Assembly (NCBI RefSeq): GCF_003610375.1
Contig: NZ_RAPZ01000010.1
Location: 98,161-162,160, forward strand
DNA: 64,000 nt
Direction of reading: 5' to 3'
From: Sphingomonas sp. PP-CC-1A-547
GTDB taxonomy: Bacteria; Pseudomonadota; Alphaproteobacteria; Sphingomonadales; Sphingomonadaceae
The notes beneath the pieces are model-generated. The model had not been told where the DNA came from. It searched no databases and was given only the letters and a program-made list of their open reading frames with translations. The translations under genes were made by a program, and so were the position numbers. This document shows, in pieces, positions 39,003 through 50,697 of the stretch (position 1 is its first letter; each line of letters starts with the position of its first letter).

Positions 39003-39863
39003 ATGACAGTGGCTCCACCGGATGGATCGCGCGATCGCCGGATCGAGATCCCATCTAATCTTTGGCTGATTCACCCGGCAGGCCGTGCGCTTTTGCCGCT
39101 TGCGTTGGCGCGTGGAATTTCGGCCAATTCGGTGTCGGTGGCAGGGCTTTGCCTCGGCGGAGCAGCCGCGCTCGCCTACACGCAGTGGGGAAACTGGGCA
39201 CTCGCGCTGGTCGGCCTGGTGCTGTCGATGGGATGGCTTATCGCCGACGGACTCGACGGCATGGTCGCGCGCGCGACCAAGACCGCGAGCCCGCTCGGTC
39301 GCATGCTCGACGGGCTATGCGATCACGGCGTCTTCGCGCTGATCTACATCTCGCTCGCGCTGACGATCGACACGCCCGAGGGCTGGGTCCTCGCCTTCGC
39401 AGCCGGCGGCGCGCATGCGGTCCAGTCGAACATGTACGAGGGCGAGCGCTCGCGCTTCCATCGTCGCATCAAGGGCGTGGCGCTCGAAGCGCTTCCCGTT
39501 CCGACCGGCAACGCGCTGGTCCGCTTCTATGATGGCCTCGCGAGCAGCATCGACCGGATCGCCATGCCGTTCGAGCGCACGCTCGGTCAGTCGGCGGATC
39601 CGGTCGCGCTCGGGGCCCTGTACGGTGCCCGCGCCGTCGCGCCGTTGCGCTTCATGGCCTTGCTTACCGCGAATGTCCGGGTATGGGCGATCTTCGTCGC
39701 CTGCTTCGCGGGCAACCCACGCATCTTCTGGTGGTTCGAGATCGTCCCTTTGACGCTCGTGGCCATCGTCGGGCTCGTCTGGCACCGTCGTGTCGAGCGG
39801 GCTTTCGTTCGTAATACTTCCGCAACGCGACCAAAGACCGCGTCGCGCATGCATCTTTCGTAA
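39003..39863 (+). CDS. CDP-alcohol phosphatidyltransferase-family enzyme
   Basis: This 286-residue integral-membrane protein has the CDP-alcohol signature DGLDGMVARATKTASPLG-RMLDGLCDH (D..DG..AR, 8-9 residues, G...D...D; about 81-107). Hydrophobic segments flank it and others lie near 45-75, 120-140 and 250-275. It lies 15 bases before an inositol phosphate synthase and a CTP transferase-like gene. That context suggests it makes an inositol-containing phospholipid or phosphodiester, possibly from CDP-inositol. The family alone could also mean ordinary phospholipid head-group transfer. Confidence 0.87.
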   Translation: MTVAPPDGSRDRRIEIPSNLWLIHPAGRALLPLALARGISANSVSVAGLCLGGAAALAYTQWGNWALALVGLVLSMGWLIADGLDGMVARATKTASPLGRMLDGLCDHGVFALIYISLALTIDTPEGWVLAFAAGGAHAVQSNMYEGERSRFHRRIKGVALEALPVPTGNALVRFYDGLASSIDRIAMPFERTLGQSADPVALGALYGARAVAPLRFMALLTANVRVWAIFVACFAGNPRIFWWFEIVPLTLVAIVGLVWHRRVERAFVRNTSATRPKTASRMHLS

Positions 39864-39878
39864 GGAACAGGGTCAGTA

Positions 39879-40970
39879 ATGAATAGCATTCGGATCGCCG
39901 TGGTCGGCATCGGCAACTGCGCGAGCTCGCTCGTCCAGGGCCTCGAGCATTATCGCGAGGGGGCAAACGACCAGGTTGGCCTGATGCATTTCGACATGGG
40001 TGGCTACAAGCCGAGCGACATCAAGGTCGTCGCAGCCTGGGACGTCGATCGTCGCAAGGTTGGCAAGGACGTCGCCGAGGCGATCTTCGCCAAGCCCAAC
40101 TGCACCGCGGTGTTCGCGCCGAACGTCGGCAACACCGGCACGATCGTGAAGATGGGCAAGAAGCTGGACGGCGTCGCCGACCACATGGCCGACTTCAAGG
40201 ACGACCGTACGTTCCTCGTCTCCGACGCCGCCGAGCCGACCCGTGAAGAGGTCATCGCCGAGCTGAAGGCATCGGGCGCCGACGTACTGATGAACTATTT
40301 GCCGGTCGGTTCGCAGGAAGCGACCGAATTCTACGCCGAGTGCGCGATCGAAGCGGGCGTGGCGTTCGTCAACAATATCCCCGTGTTCATCGCGTCGAAC
40401 CCGGTCTGGGCGAAGAAGTTCGAGGACGCCGGCGTCGCGATCATCGGCGACGACATCAAGGCACAACTCGGCGCGACGATCGTCCACCGCGTGCTGACCG
40501 ACCTGTTCGCCAAGCGCGGCGTGAAGCTGGATCGTACGTATCAGCTCAACACCGGCGGCAACACCGACTTCCTCAACATGTCGAACCATCGCCGGCTCGA
40601 GTCGAAGAAGATCTCGAAGACCGAAGCCGTGCAGTCGGTTGCGGCCGAGCGCATGGACGACGACAACGTCCATATCGGTCCGTCGGACTATGTGCCCTGG
40701 CAGAACGACAACAAGGTCTGCTTCCTGCGCATGGAAGGCCAGCTGTTCGGCGGCGTGCCGATGAACATCGAGCTGCGTCTCTCGGTCGAGGACAGCCCCA
40801 ACTCGGCAGGCGTCGCGATCGACATGATCCGCTGCGCCAAGATCGCCAAGGATCGCGGCATCGCCGGCGTGATCGACCCTGCATCGGCGTATTTCTGCAA
40901 GCACCCGCGCACGCAGATGACCGACGATCTCGCACAGATCGAAGTCGAGCGGTTTATCAAGGCCGCCTGA
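39879..40970 (+). CDS. ino1: Myo-inositol-1-phosphate synthase
   Basis: This 363-residue NAD-dependent isomerase makes myo-inositol phosphate from glucose 6-phosphate. It begins IRIAVVGIGNCASSLVQGLEHY, the Rossmann NAD motif. NTGGNTDFLNM, SIGPSDYVPW-like HIGPSDYVPW and ELRLSVEDSPNSAGV are the active-site blocks. The length is that of actinobacterial enzymes, shorter than the eukaryotic type. It is preceded by the CDP-alcohol transferase gene and followed one base later by a nucleotidyltransferase gene. Confidence 0.93.
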   Translation: MNSIRIAVVGIGNCASSLVQGLEHYREGANDQVGLMHFDMGGYKPSDIKVVAAWDVDRRKVGKDVAEAIFAKPNCTAVFAPNVGNTGTIVKMGKKLDGVADHMADFKDDRTFLVSDAAEPTREEVIAELKASGADVLMNYLPVGSQEATEFYAECAIEAGVAFVNNIPVFIASNPVWAKKFEDAGVAIIGDDIKAQLGATIVHRVLTDLFAKRGVKLDRTYQLNTGGNTDFLNMSNHRRLESKKISKTEAVQSVAAERMDDDNVHIGPSDYVPWQNDNKVCFLRMEGQLFGGVPMNIELRLSVEDSPNSAGVAIDMIRCAKIAKDRGIAGVIDPASAYFCKHPRTQMTDDLAQIEVERFIKAA

Positions 40971-40971
40971 C

Positions 40972-41703
40972 ATGATCGAGACGCCCCGGATTCAAACGGC
41001 GATCATCCTCGCCGCCGGGGAAGGCAGCCGCCTCCGCACCTCCGCCCCGTACAAGCCGCTCTGCGCGGTCGCGGGGCGGCCGTTGATCGCCCACGCGCTT
41101 GAGGGGCTGGCCGAGGCCGGCTTTGCGAGGGCGATTGTGACGGTGAGCTACGGGCGCGAGGCTATCGAAGCGTACCTCGCGAGCCGGCGTTGGCCGTTGA
41201 AGGTCGAGACGGTTCTCGCGGATCACCGCGAACCCAATGGCGTTTCGGTACTGGCGGCGCGAGATGCGCTCGGCGGTAGCGAAGCGATCCTCGCGATGTG
41301 CGACCACCTCGTCAGTTCCGAACTTTACGCCCGCATGGCAAGGGCCGGCGCTGGCGGTGGTCTGCGCCTCGGCATCGACCGGCGGCTCGGGCACGACTGG
41401 GTCGACCCGGAGGACGTCACCTGCGTCGCGACCGAAGGCGACCGCATCGTCGCGATCGGCAAGGGCCTGGAACCGCACGACTGCTACGACACCGGCGTCT
41501 TCGCGATCGGCCCTGCGCTGTCGGACGCGCTGGCGACGTTAGCAAGCCCGTCTTTGACGGAAGGCGTCCGCCTGCTGGCCGCACAGGGCCTGGCCCGGAT
41601 CGTGGATTGCAGCGACATCGACTGGATCGACGTCGACGACGCCCCCGCGCTGGCAAAAGCCGAAGCGTGGATGGCGACCAAGGCGGATGCCGTGGCGGCC
41701 TAA
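40972..41703 (+). CDS. Nucleotidyltransferase, probable CTP:inositol-1-phosphate cytidylyltransferase
   Basis: This 243-residue GT-A-like nucleotidyltransferase has LAAGEGSRL at 13-21 and the lysine in PYKPLCAVAGRPLI. A metal-binding Asp is in AMCDHLVS, plus YDTGVFAIGP. Its ATG begins one base after the ino1 stop. The family covers sugar-1-phosphate nucleotidyltransferases; the inositol specificity is inferred from its place between ino1 and the convergent repeat region. It would make CDP-inositol for the upstream membrane transferase. Confidence 0.75.
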   Translation: MIETPRIQTAIILAAGEGSRLRTSAPYKPLCAVAGRPLIAHALEGLAEAGFARAIVTVSYGREAIEAYLASRRWPLKVETVLADHREPNGVSVLAARDALGGSEAILAMCDHLVSSELYARMARAGAGGGLRLGIDRRLGHDWVDPEDVTCVATEGDRIVAIGKGLEPHDCYDTGVFAIGPALSDALATLASPSLTEGVRLLAAQGLARIVDCSDIDWIDVDDAPALAKAEAWMATKADAVAA

Positions 41704-41709
41704 AACTCC

Positions 41710-41878
41710 CGTTCTCCTGCGAACGCAGGAGCCCAGGGTCACGATTGTCACGCTTCATTACACTGGACTCCTGCGTTCGCAGGAGAACGATAGCACCCGT
41801 CATCCTGACGAAAGTCAGGATCCAGAGTTACGAGTGGTGCCCTTTGGGCTCTGGGTCCTGACTTTCGTCAGGATGACG
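41710..41878. repeat. Two adjacent palindromic elements
   Basis: The first pairs 41710-41736 with 41763-41789 (27-bp arms, core TCCTGCGAACGCAGGA). The second pairs 41798-41827 with 41849-41878 (30-bp arms with a few mismatches, core ATCCTGACGAAAGTCAGGAT). They fill the 183-base gap between convergent genes and may terminate both. Confidence 0.9.
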
Positions 41879-41886
41879 GAGTGTCG

Positions 41887-43092
41887 TCAGGATGGCGAGG
41901 CTTCCTCCGCCCGCGGATCGGGCACGTCGAGCGTCGCGCACGTGCCAACCGCAGCGTTCTCGATCGTCACCGTCCCACGCAACTGCCGCGCGAGGCTGCC
42001 GATCATCCGCATCCCGAGGCTTTTACGCGACGCCGTCTTCAAGTCGAAGTCGGCTGGCAACCCGCCGCCCTCGTCCGACACCGTCAGCACAATGCGCCCG
42101 TCAGCACTCCGCACCGTGACCAGGATCACGCCACCATCGTCGCCATACGCATATTTGATCGCGTTGGTGACGAGCTCGGTGACCAGCAACCCCATCGGGA
42201 TCGCCACGTCCGCGCTGATCAGGATCGCCTCGATATCGCAGTCGATCCGGTGGGTGAGCGATTGCTCCCCCAGCCCCGTCGCGATCCCGCAGACCAGATC
42301 GTTCAGCGCGACGATGCCAACCTGATCGCCACGCCAGAGCTGGTCGTGCGTCTGCGCGATCGCGGTGATCCGCGCCTGCGCATCGCCCAGCAGCCGGCGG
42401 ATCCGCGGATCGTCATCCTCCTGCATCTGAAGGTTGAGCATCGCAGAGACGAGCGCGAGGCTGTTCTTGACCCGGTGGCTGGCCTCCCGCGTGAGCAGTT
42501 CCTGATGCTCCATCGCCTCGCTCAGCCGCTGCTCCGCCTGCTGCCGCTCGATCGCGACGCCGATGAGGTTGGCAAACCCCTGCATGAAGGCGAAGTCGGC
42601 CGGCTCGAACTTGCCCTCGTCCGGGCTGTCGACCTCAAGCACGCCGAAGCGCTTGCCCGACGTCTCCACCAGCACGTTGATAGCGCGGCGGATATTGTGC
42701 TGCGCCATGAACTCCGGCGTCCGGAAGCGCTGTTCGTTCTCAAGGTGGTTCGAGATCACCGGTAGCCCGGTCTCCAGCGCGAACCCTGCCGGCGAGCCGA
42801 GATCGGTCCGCATCTCGGTCGACCCGACAACCCCGGGCGCCCAGCCGATCCCGGCGCGGACCAACAAGGTGTTCTGTTCGGGACGGTATTCGAGGAACTT
42901 GCAGTATTGCGACCGCATCCCCTCGCCGCACAACTCGGTCGCGCGCTGCAACATCGGCTGCAGATCCCGCGCCCGCAGCGCCTCGATCCCGAAATCGGCA
43001 AGGATCGACTGCTGGCGAAGACGATATTCGAGTTCGCCTGCGCCAGGGGGCCGATCGCCGCCCGGAGATTGTTCGATAACCGTCATACTCAC
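41887..43092 (-). CDS. GAF-domain HWE/HisKA_2-type histidine kinase
   Basis: This 401-residue soluble kinase has a GAF domain (about 30-175), then a HisKA_2 dimerisation domain with the histidine in EASHRVKNSLALVSAML. The ATPase domain has the N-box LVTELVTNAIKYAY and the G1 box SDEGGGLPADF; the short G2 is SLGMRMIG. Such kinases often serve PhyR-type general-stress or light signalling. GTG 43092 overlaps the upstream stop (GTGA); ATG 43086 is an alternative. No response regulator is adjacent. Confidence 0.87.
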   Translation of the reverse strand: MSMTVIEQSPGGDRPPGAGELEYRLRQQSILADFGIEALRARDLQPMLQRATELCGEGMRSQYCKFLEYRPEQNTLLVRAGIGWAPGVVGSTEMRTDLGSPAGFALETGLPVISNHLENEQRFRTPEFMAQHNIRRAINVLVETSGKRFGVLEVDSPDEGKFEPADFAFMQGFANLIGVAIERQQAEQRLSEAMEHQELLTREASHRVKNSLALVSAMLNLQMQEDDDPRIRRLLGDAQARITAIAQTHDQLWRGDQVGIVALNDLVCGIATGLGEQSLTHRIDCDIEAILISADVAIPMGLLVTELVTNAIKYAYGDDGGVILVTVRSADGRIVLTVSDEGGGLPADFDLKTASRKSLGMRMIGSLARQLRGTVTIENAAVGTCATLDVPDPRAEEASPS

Positions 43093-43631
43093 TCGATGTT
43101 ACTGGCAATAAGTCTCGTCACGCCTGCCGCATCCAGCAGGCTCAATCGCCCACCCTGAAACCGCGGATCATGCGTGACCTCCGCGATTGCCCATTCGGGG
43201 CTGACGATCGACGTCAAAGCGGCGGCGTCGTCCTGCTCGATCTCGGCGAGTTCGAGCTCGGCGAGCGCTCCTTCGAACAGGTCGATGCCGAAGTCAGCAC
43301 CCACCGGACACCGGCGTTTTCTCAAAGGTCGTGTCGGCAGTTTCGCTAGCAGGTCATACTCGTCCCGATCGAGATACGTCGTGACCGTCGGCCTGCTCAG
43401 CACATCGGCAACGTCGTATTTCTTGCCGATCTTCAGGACCACGCGTCCCGACACGCTATCGGTCATGGCGCGCAGCCTCAGCCGCGTGCCTTCGATGTGC
43501 CGGTCCTCGATCAGGATATACGGCGCGTCGGCCAGATCGGGCCAACGCGCAGGATCGACGAGAAACCGTCGCTCGCGCTCTACTTGCGCGTATTTGTGAG
43601 CGACCAGTTCCTCGTCGAGCCCCCGCAACAT
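43089..43631 (-). CDS. CYTH-domain protein
   Basis: This 180-residue protein has the CYTH/triphosphate tunnel metalloenzyme signature near the N-terminus (VERERRFLVD, an ExExK variant with Arg22 in place of Lys). Charged tunnel residues follow (RLRLRAMTD, VLKIGKKY and ELELAEIE). Family members hydrolyse triphosphates or act as adenylyl cyclases; which is not evident. It begins four bases after ettA and its stop overlaps the kinase gene. Confidence 0.82.
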   Translation of the reverse strand: MLRGLDEELVAHKYAQVERERRFLVDPARWPDLADAPYILIEDRHIEGTRLRLRAMTDSVSGRVVLKIGKKYDVADVLSRPTVTTYLDRDEYDLLAKLPTRPLRKRRCPVGADFGIDLFEGALAELELAEIEQDDAAALTSIVSPEWAIAEVTHDPRFQGGRLSLLDAAGVTRLIASNIE

Positions 43632-43635
43632 CGGG

Positions 43636-45315
<1,680 letters not shown>

Positions 45316-45438
45316 GGGGGTCTCCGTTCGGGTGTTCGTGAGGGCGGGATTGATCTGCGCATGTAAGGGCAGCCGCGAAGGTTGGCAACGCGCGAGCTGG
45401 GACCTAACGAAGGAGGCCGACACCAAGGGGAATTGCTG

Positions 45439-46842
45439 ATGACGCGTATCGCACCATTTCTGGCGGCCTGTGCCGCAATCACCGCCGTTCCTCTTGCCGC
45501 GCAGCGCACCGCTGCCCCGGCAACCGCGGTCGACGCGAAGGTCGCGGCGCTGCGCGACAAGGCGCTGACCGACGACACCGCCTACAAGATCGTCGAGGGG
45601 ATCACGACCGAGGTCGGCCCGCGGATGACCGGCACCGAGGCGGCACCGCGGGCGCGCGCGTGGTCGGTCGCCAAGCTCAAGGCGCTCGGGTTCAAGAACG
45701 TGCGGATCGAGCCATACCAGCTGCCCGTCTGGTCGCGCGGCACGGAGAGTGGCGAGCTGGTCGCGCCCTATGCGCAAAAGCTGCACCTGGTCGGCCTCGG
45801 CAATTCGGGCGCGACGCCGCCGGGCGGGCTGACCCTGCCGATCGTGTATTTCCCGACGTACAACGACCTCGCGCTCGCCGCGGACGGCAGCCTGAAGGGC
45901 AAGATTGCCTTCGTGTCGAACGCGATGCAGCCGACGCAGGACGGGTCGAGCTATGGATCGCAGGGCACCGCGCGCTTCGTCGGACCGAACGTCGCCGCCA
46001 AGAAAGGCGCGGCGGCGATCGTGATCCGGTCGATCGGCACCGATCACGGCCGCGGGCCGCACGCGGGCAACACCAATTTCGACGCGGGCGTGACGCCGAT
46101 CCCCGCCGCCGCGCTGTCGGTCGCGGACGCCGAGCATGTCGAGCGGCTGGTGAAGCTCGGCAAGCCGGTGACGCTGAAGCTGGTGCTGGAAGACAAGCAG
46201 GTCGGCATGCGCGAATCGGGCAACGTCGTCGCCGAGGTTCCGGGCACCGACCCCAAGGCCGGGATCGTGCTGGTCGGTGGCCATCTCGACAGCTGGGATC
46301 TCGGCACCGGCGCGATCGATGACGGGGCTGGCATCGCGATCACCGCAGCCGCCGCCAAGATCGTCATGGACGGCGGCCAGCGCCCCCGCCGCACGATCCG
46401 CGTCGTCTGGTTCGGCGACGAGGAGAGCGGCGGCTTTGGCGGAGCTGCCTACGCCAAGGCGCATGCCGGCGAACGCCATGCGACTGCCGCCGAATCGGAT
46501 TTCGGTGCCGATCGCGTCTGGCGGTTCGAGAGCAGCCTGCCCGACGCCGCCAAGCCCATCGAGGATCGCCTGGCGGTCGCGCTCGCCCCGCTCGGGATCG
46601 TTCGCGGCGCCGACGCCCCGCACGGCGGCACCGATGTCGGCCCGGTGATCGCCACGGGGGTCGCCGGAATCGACCTCAACCAGTCGGGGCTGCGCTACTT
46701 CGATTACCACCATACGCCCGAGGATACCCTGGATCTGATCGACCCCGAACAGCTCCGCCAGAACGTCGCGGCGTGGACCACGGTGATCGCGACAGTGGCC
46801 AATGCGCCCGAGGAAATCGGGTCAATTGTGCCCCAGAAGTGA
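45439..46842 (+). CDS. Secreted M28-family aminopeptidase
   Basis: This 467-residue protein has a signal peptide (about 1-22, ending LAAQ) followed by a PA-like insert and the M28 zinc peptidase domain. Zinc-binding and catalytic residues lie in GGHLDSWDLGTGAIDDGAG (His, Asp), FGDEESGGFGG (catalytic Glu pair), and FDYHHTPEDTLD (last His). ATG 45439 has AAGGGG 10 bases upstream. It probably cleaves peptides from the N-terminus in the periplasm or outside. Confidence 0.92.
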   Translation: MTRIAPFLAACAAITAVPLAAQRTAAPATAVDAKVAALRDKALTDDTAYKIVEGITTEVGPRMTGTEAAPRARAWSVAKLKALGFKNVRIEPYQLPVWSRGTESGELVAPYAQKLHLVGLGNSGATPPGGLTLPIVYFPTYNDLALAADGSLKGKIAFVSNAMQPTQDGSSYGSQGTARFVGPNVAAKKGAAAIVIRSIGTDHGRGPHAGNTNFDAGVTPIPAAALSVADAEHVERLVKLGKPVTLKLVLEDKQVGMRESGNVVAEVPGTDPKAGIVLVGGHLDSWDLGTGAIDDGAGIAITAAAAKIVMDGGQRPRRTIRVVWFGDEESGGFGGAAYAKAHAGERHATAAESDFGADRVWRFESSLPDAAKPIEDRLAVALAPLGIVRGADAPHGGTDVGPVIATGVAGIDLNQSGLRYFDYHHTPEDTLDLIDPEQLRQNVAAWTTVIATVANAPEEIGSIVPQK

Positions 46843-46996
46843 CGAATTGCATGAACCAATCTGTCATCGTTCTGCCGCAAACCTTGCGGACAGATGAATT
46901 TAGCGGATTGACCGCCCGCCGGGGGCCGCTATTTGACGTGACTTCGCGACGGCAATCGGGTCGGCCGCGAGTGAAACTATGCTTGGGAGCATTCGA

Positions 46997-47263
46997 ATGA
47001 AGAAGATCGTTCTGATCGCTGCTGCCGCCGGCCTGATGTCCGTCGCAGCCTGCAGCAAGTCGCCAGAAGCCGCCGCAGTTGAGAACAACGCGGACATGCT
47101 GGCTGACAACATGGAAATGCAGGCTGACAACATGGACGCCATGGCGGACAACACCTCGAACGCAGTCGCTACCGACGTGCTCGAGAACGCTGCTGACAAC
47201 ATGAACGCAGCTGCCGACAACGTCCGTGACGCTGCCGACGAGAAGACCGACAACATGAACTAA
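46997..47263 (+). CDS. Small lipoprotein with heptad ADN repeats
   Basis: This 88-residue protein has a lipoprotein signal (MKKIVLIAAAAGLMSVAACS; mature Cys at 19). The body is built of 7-residue units starting ADN (ADNMEMQ, ADNMDAM, ADNTSNA, then ADNMNAA, ADNVRDA), which predict a long helix or coiled coil. It may brace the envelope in the manner of Lpp; that is inference. GGGAG lies upstream and a terminator follows. TTG 46979 is an alternative start. Confidence 0.75.
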   Translation: MKKIVLIAAAAGLMSVAACSKSPEAAAVENNADMLADNMEMQADNMDAMADNTSNAVATDVLENAADNMNAAADNVRDAADEKTDNMN

Positions 47264-47305
47264 AACCCTGTCGGGCGTTCGCGCTCGATAGAGTATTAGT
47301 GTCGG

Positions 47306-47337
47306 AAAGGGCGTTCCTTCGGGAGCGCCCTTTTTCT
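47306..47337 (+). terminator. Rho-independent terminator
   Basis: AAAGGGCGTTCC, loop TTCG, GGAGCGCCCTTTTT, then CTTT. It follows the heptad-repeat lipoprotein gene by 42 bases. Confidence 0.85.
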
Positions 47338-47399
47338 TTGCCGTTTTGCTTGTGCGCCCTTTTGCGGGCCGATCGCTTGCGCTAACGCAGGCGCCGGTG

Positions 47400-47475
47400 G
47401 GGCCTGTAGCTCAACGGTTAGAGCTGGCCGCTCATAACGGCTAGGTTGCGGGTTCGATTCCTGCCGGGCCCACCA
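47400..47475 (+). tRNA. tRNA with CAT anticodon, probably Ile2 (or elongator Met)
   Basis: The 76-base cloverleaf is complete with encoded CCA. The acceptor GGGCCTG pairs with CGGGCCC, the D stem GCTC/GAGC, the anticodon stem GGCCG/CGGCT around CTCATAA, and the T stem GCGGG/CCTGC. The anticodon CAT can be Met or lysidine-modified Ile. The short D-loop and GGGCC acceptor look more like tRNA-Ile2. It is not the initiator, which would start CGCGGGG. Confidence 0.93.
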
Positions 47476-47594
47476 ACCCCTTGCCCTGTTATCGAGCCAA
47501 GCGCTTGAAAAACCGATGTCGGGTTCGAGTGCTTCACGACGTGCAGTGCATGCCGACGTTGCCGAAACCGCAGAGCGCCGGTTAGTCCGGTACA

Positions 47595-48668
<1,074 letters not shown>

Positions 48669-48902
48669 TTACCGTGGCCACTGTATGAAACCATATGCTG
48701 TCGGCGTCGTGCGATCCGCGTCAATCGCTCTGCGCCCGGACGGGCGAACCCAACGACGATCACGACGGCATTCTCGATACGGCATCCCGAAAAGGGTCGG
48801 GGTAAGATCCGACGCCGTACTGCGCTGGCAAGACATGCCCTCGCCCCCCGTGCCGATGAACGGATCGACCACGGGATATGCGTTACGCGCACCCGCCTGC
48901 CA

Positions 48903-50684
48903 TCATCCGATCGGCAGGTCGAACAGCAGTTCGCGGACGTAGCGCACTGGCGGCGAACCATGCGCGAGCAACGCGTCGTTGTAGCGCTTGAGATCGAACG
49001 CCGCGCCCTGCCGCTTCCTGGCCTCTTCCCGCAACGCCATGTGCTCCGAATAGCCGGTGAAATAGCTCAGCAACTGCGTCGAGCCGAGCGAGGCGCGGAC
49101 CCATTTGCCCGCCGCCTCACGCTCCTGCTGGAACGCGGTGTGCGTCATCAGCTGCATCGCCTGTTCGCGCGTCATGCCCTCGGTGTGGATGCCGATGTCG
49201 AGCAGCGAGTTCGAGATCGACCGCAGCCGCATCTTGAGCACGGTGAGCTTGAACAGCGGATCGCCATTCAGATAGCCCTCGTCCGCCATCATGCCCTCGG
49301 CATAGACCGCCCAGCCCTCGACGAACGGCCCCGAGCCGAGCACCGCGCGCAACGTCGACTGAGTCGCGTTGGCGTGCGCGAGCTGGAGATAATGCCCCGG
49401 CATCGCCTCGTGCACCGCGAGGTCGTGGATCATGTAGTCGTTATATTCGCTGAGGAACGAGGTCGCCTGCGCCTCGGTCCAGTCGTCGGGGATCGGCGAG
49501 ACGGCGAAGAACGTGCCGAGGTTCTTTTCCAGCGGGCCGGGGGAATCGCAGTACGCGACCGCGACGCCCTGCTGGAACTTGGGCATCGTGATGATCTTCA
49601 CCGGGCTGTCGGGCATGCCGACCAACCCCTTGTCGCGGACGAAGGCGGTCGCCTGCGCCAGTGCCTTGGTCGAGGCGTCGATCATGCCATCGCGTGCCGG
49701 ACGCTTGGCGTAGGTGAGTTCGAGCGCGAGCTGGATCGCGGCCTGTTGCTGCGCTTCGGACGGCTTGTCGGGAAGCAGCAGCGCGCCCTTCTTGGCGCCA
49801 AATATCTGGCGTGCGATCGCGTACATCTGCGTGCGCGTGTCGACGATCGCAGCCTGCGCGCGGCGCTTGATCTCGGCCCGGGTGAGGTCGGATTGAAGCG
49901 CGAAGCCGAGCTTCTTGTCGTAGAGCGCCGCGCCAAGGCGGAAGTCGCCCTTCGCGCCGGGGACGAGCGTCTTGTCGAGCCAGACCTGATGCTCGGCAAC
50001 CGCCGCCTTCAATGTCACGAGCGCGGCATCGAACCGCTTGGCGTCCGCTGCGGACAATTCGCTCTTGTGCGGCGCGAGCATGCTCTCGGCGATGTCGACG
50101 ATGCCGCTGTTCTGCTTCGCCACGGTCGTCGCGTAGATCGACGGCACGCGCGCCACCACGATGTTGGCGCGCGCCTGCGCCAGCAACGCGGGGAGCGCCG
50201 CCATCCGCGCGGTCGCCGCGTTCAGCCGCTGCGGCCACGGCGCGAAGTCCCGCGCGGCGAGCGAATAGAGCGAGCTGCCGGCGATGTCGTTATAGACCTG
50301 CGGATCCCACGCCCACCCGCCGAGCGTCTCGGTATCCCAGATGTCATAGCGAAGCGCATTGTCGAGCAGCGCCGCGTCGACCTGCTCCTCGCGCGACAGG
50401 GCCTTGCGGTCGATCCGCTGGAGATCGGCGAGCATCGCCTTCGAGAATGCCTCACGCCTGGCACGCCCTGCGGCGGACATGTCGGTGACCTGCGTGTCGA
50501 AGCGGTGATCGCCGAGCGATGTCGCCGACGACGGATTGAGGCGGGCAAGGCCGTCGACATAGCGCTTCGACAGCGACGCGAACGCGCTCGTTTCGGCTTG
50601 CGCGGCTAGCACGGGCGCCGGGATCGACCAAACGGGCAGCGCCAGCATCGCGGCGCCGAGCAACAGACGGAAATTACGCATCAT
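48903..50684 (-). CDS. DUF885-family secreted metallo-carboxypeptidase-like protein
   Basis: This 593-residue protein has a signal peptide (about 1-28, ending VLAAQA). The DUF885 zinc motif HEAMPGH lies near residue 425, with the second metal site in FVEGWAVYAEGMM. The family includes putative carboxypeptidases of outer envelopes. It lies 13 bases after the S9 peptidase gene on the same strand, so the two are co-transcribed. Confidence 0.9.
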   Translation of the reverse strand: MMRNFRLLLGAAMLALPVWSIPAPVLAAQAETSAFASLSKRYVDGLARLNPSSATSLGDHRFDTQVTDMSAAGRARREAFSKAMLADLQRIDRKALSREEQVDAALLDNALRYDIWDTETLGGWAWDPQVYNDIAGSSLYSLAARDFAPWPQRLNAATARMAALPALLAQARANIVVARVPSIYATTVAKQNSGIVDIAESMLAPHKSELSAADAKRFDAALVTLKAAVAEHQVWLDKTLVPGAKGDFRLGAALYDKKLGFALQSDLTRAEIKRRAQAAIVDTRTQMYAIARQIFGAKKGALLLPDKPSEAQQQAAIQLALELTYAKRPARDGMIDASTKALAQATAFVRDKGLVGMPDSPVKIITMPKFQQGVAVAYCDSPGPLEKNLGTFFAVSPIPDDWTEAQATSFLSEYNDYMIHDLAVHEAMPGHYLQLAHANATQSTLRAVLGSGPFVEGWAVYAEGMMADEGYLNGDPLFKLTVLKMRLRSISNSLLDIGIHTEGMTREQAMQLMTHTAFQQEREAAGKWVRASLGSTQLLSYFTGYSEHMALREEARKRQGAAFDLKRYNDALLAHGSPPVRYVRELLFDLPIG

Positions 50685-50697
50685 GGATTCCTGACGA

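Noticed and set aside
45316..46713. N-terminal extension of ettA through the M28 gene
   Set aside because: The frame is open but covers an unrelated plus-strand gene; the ribosome site and family start are at 45315.
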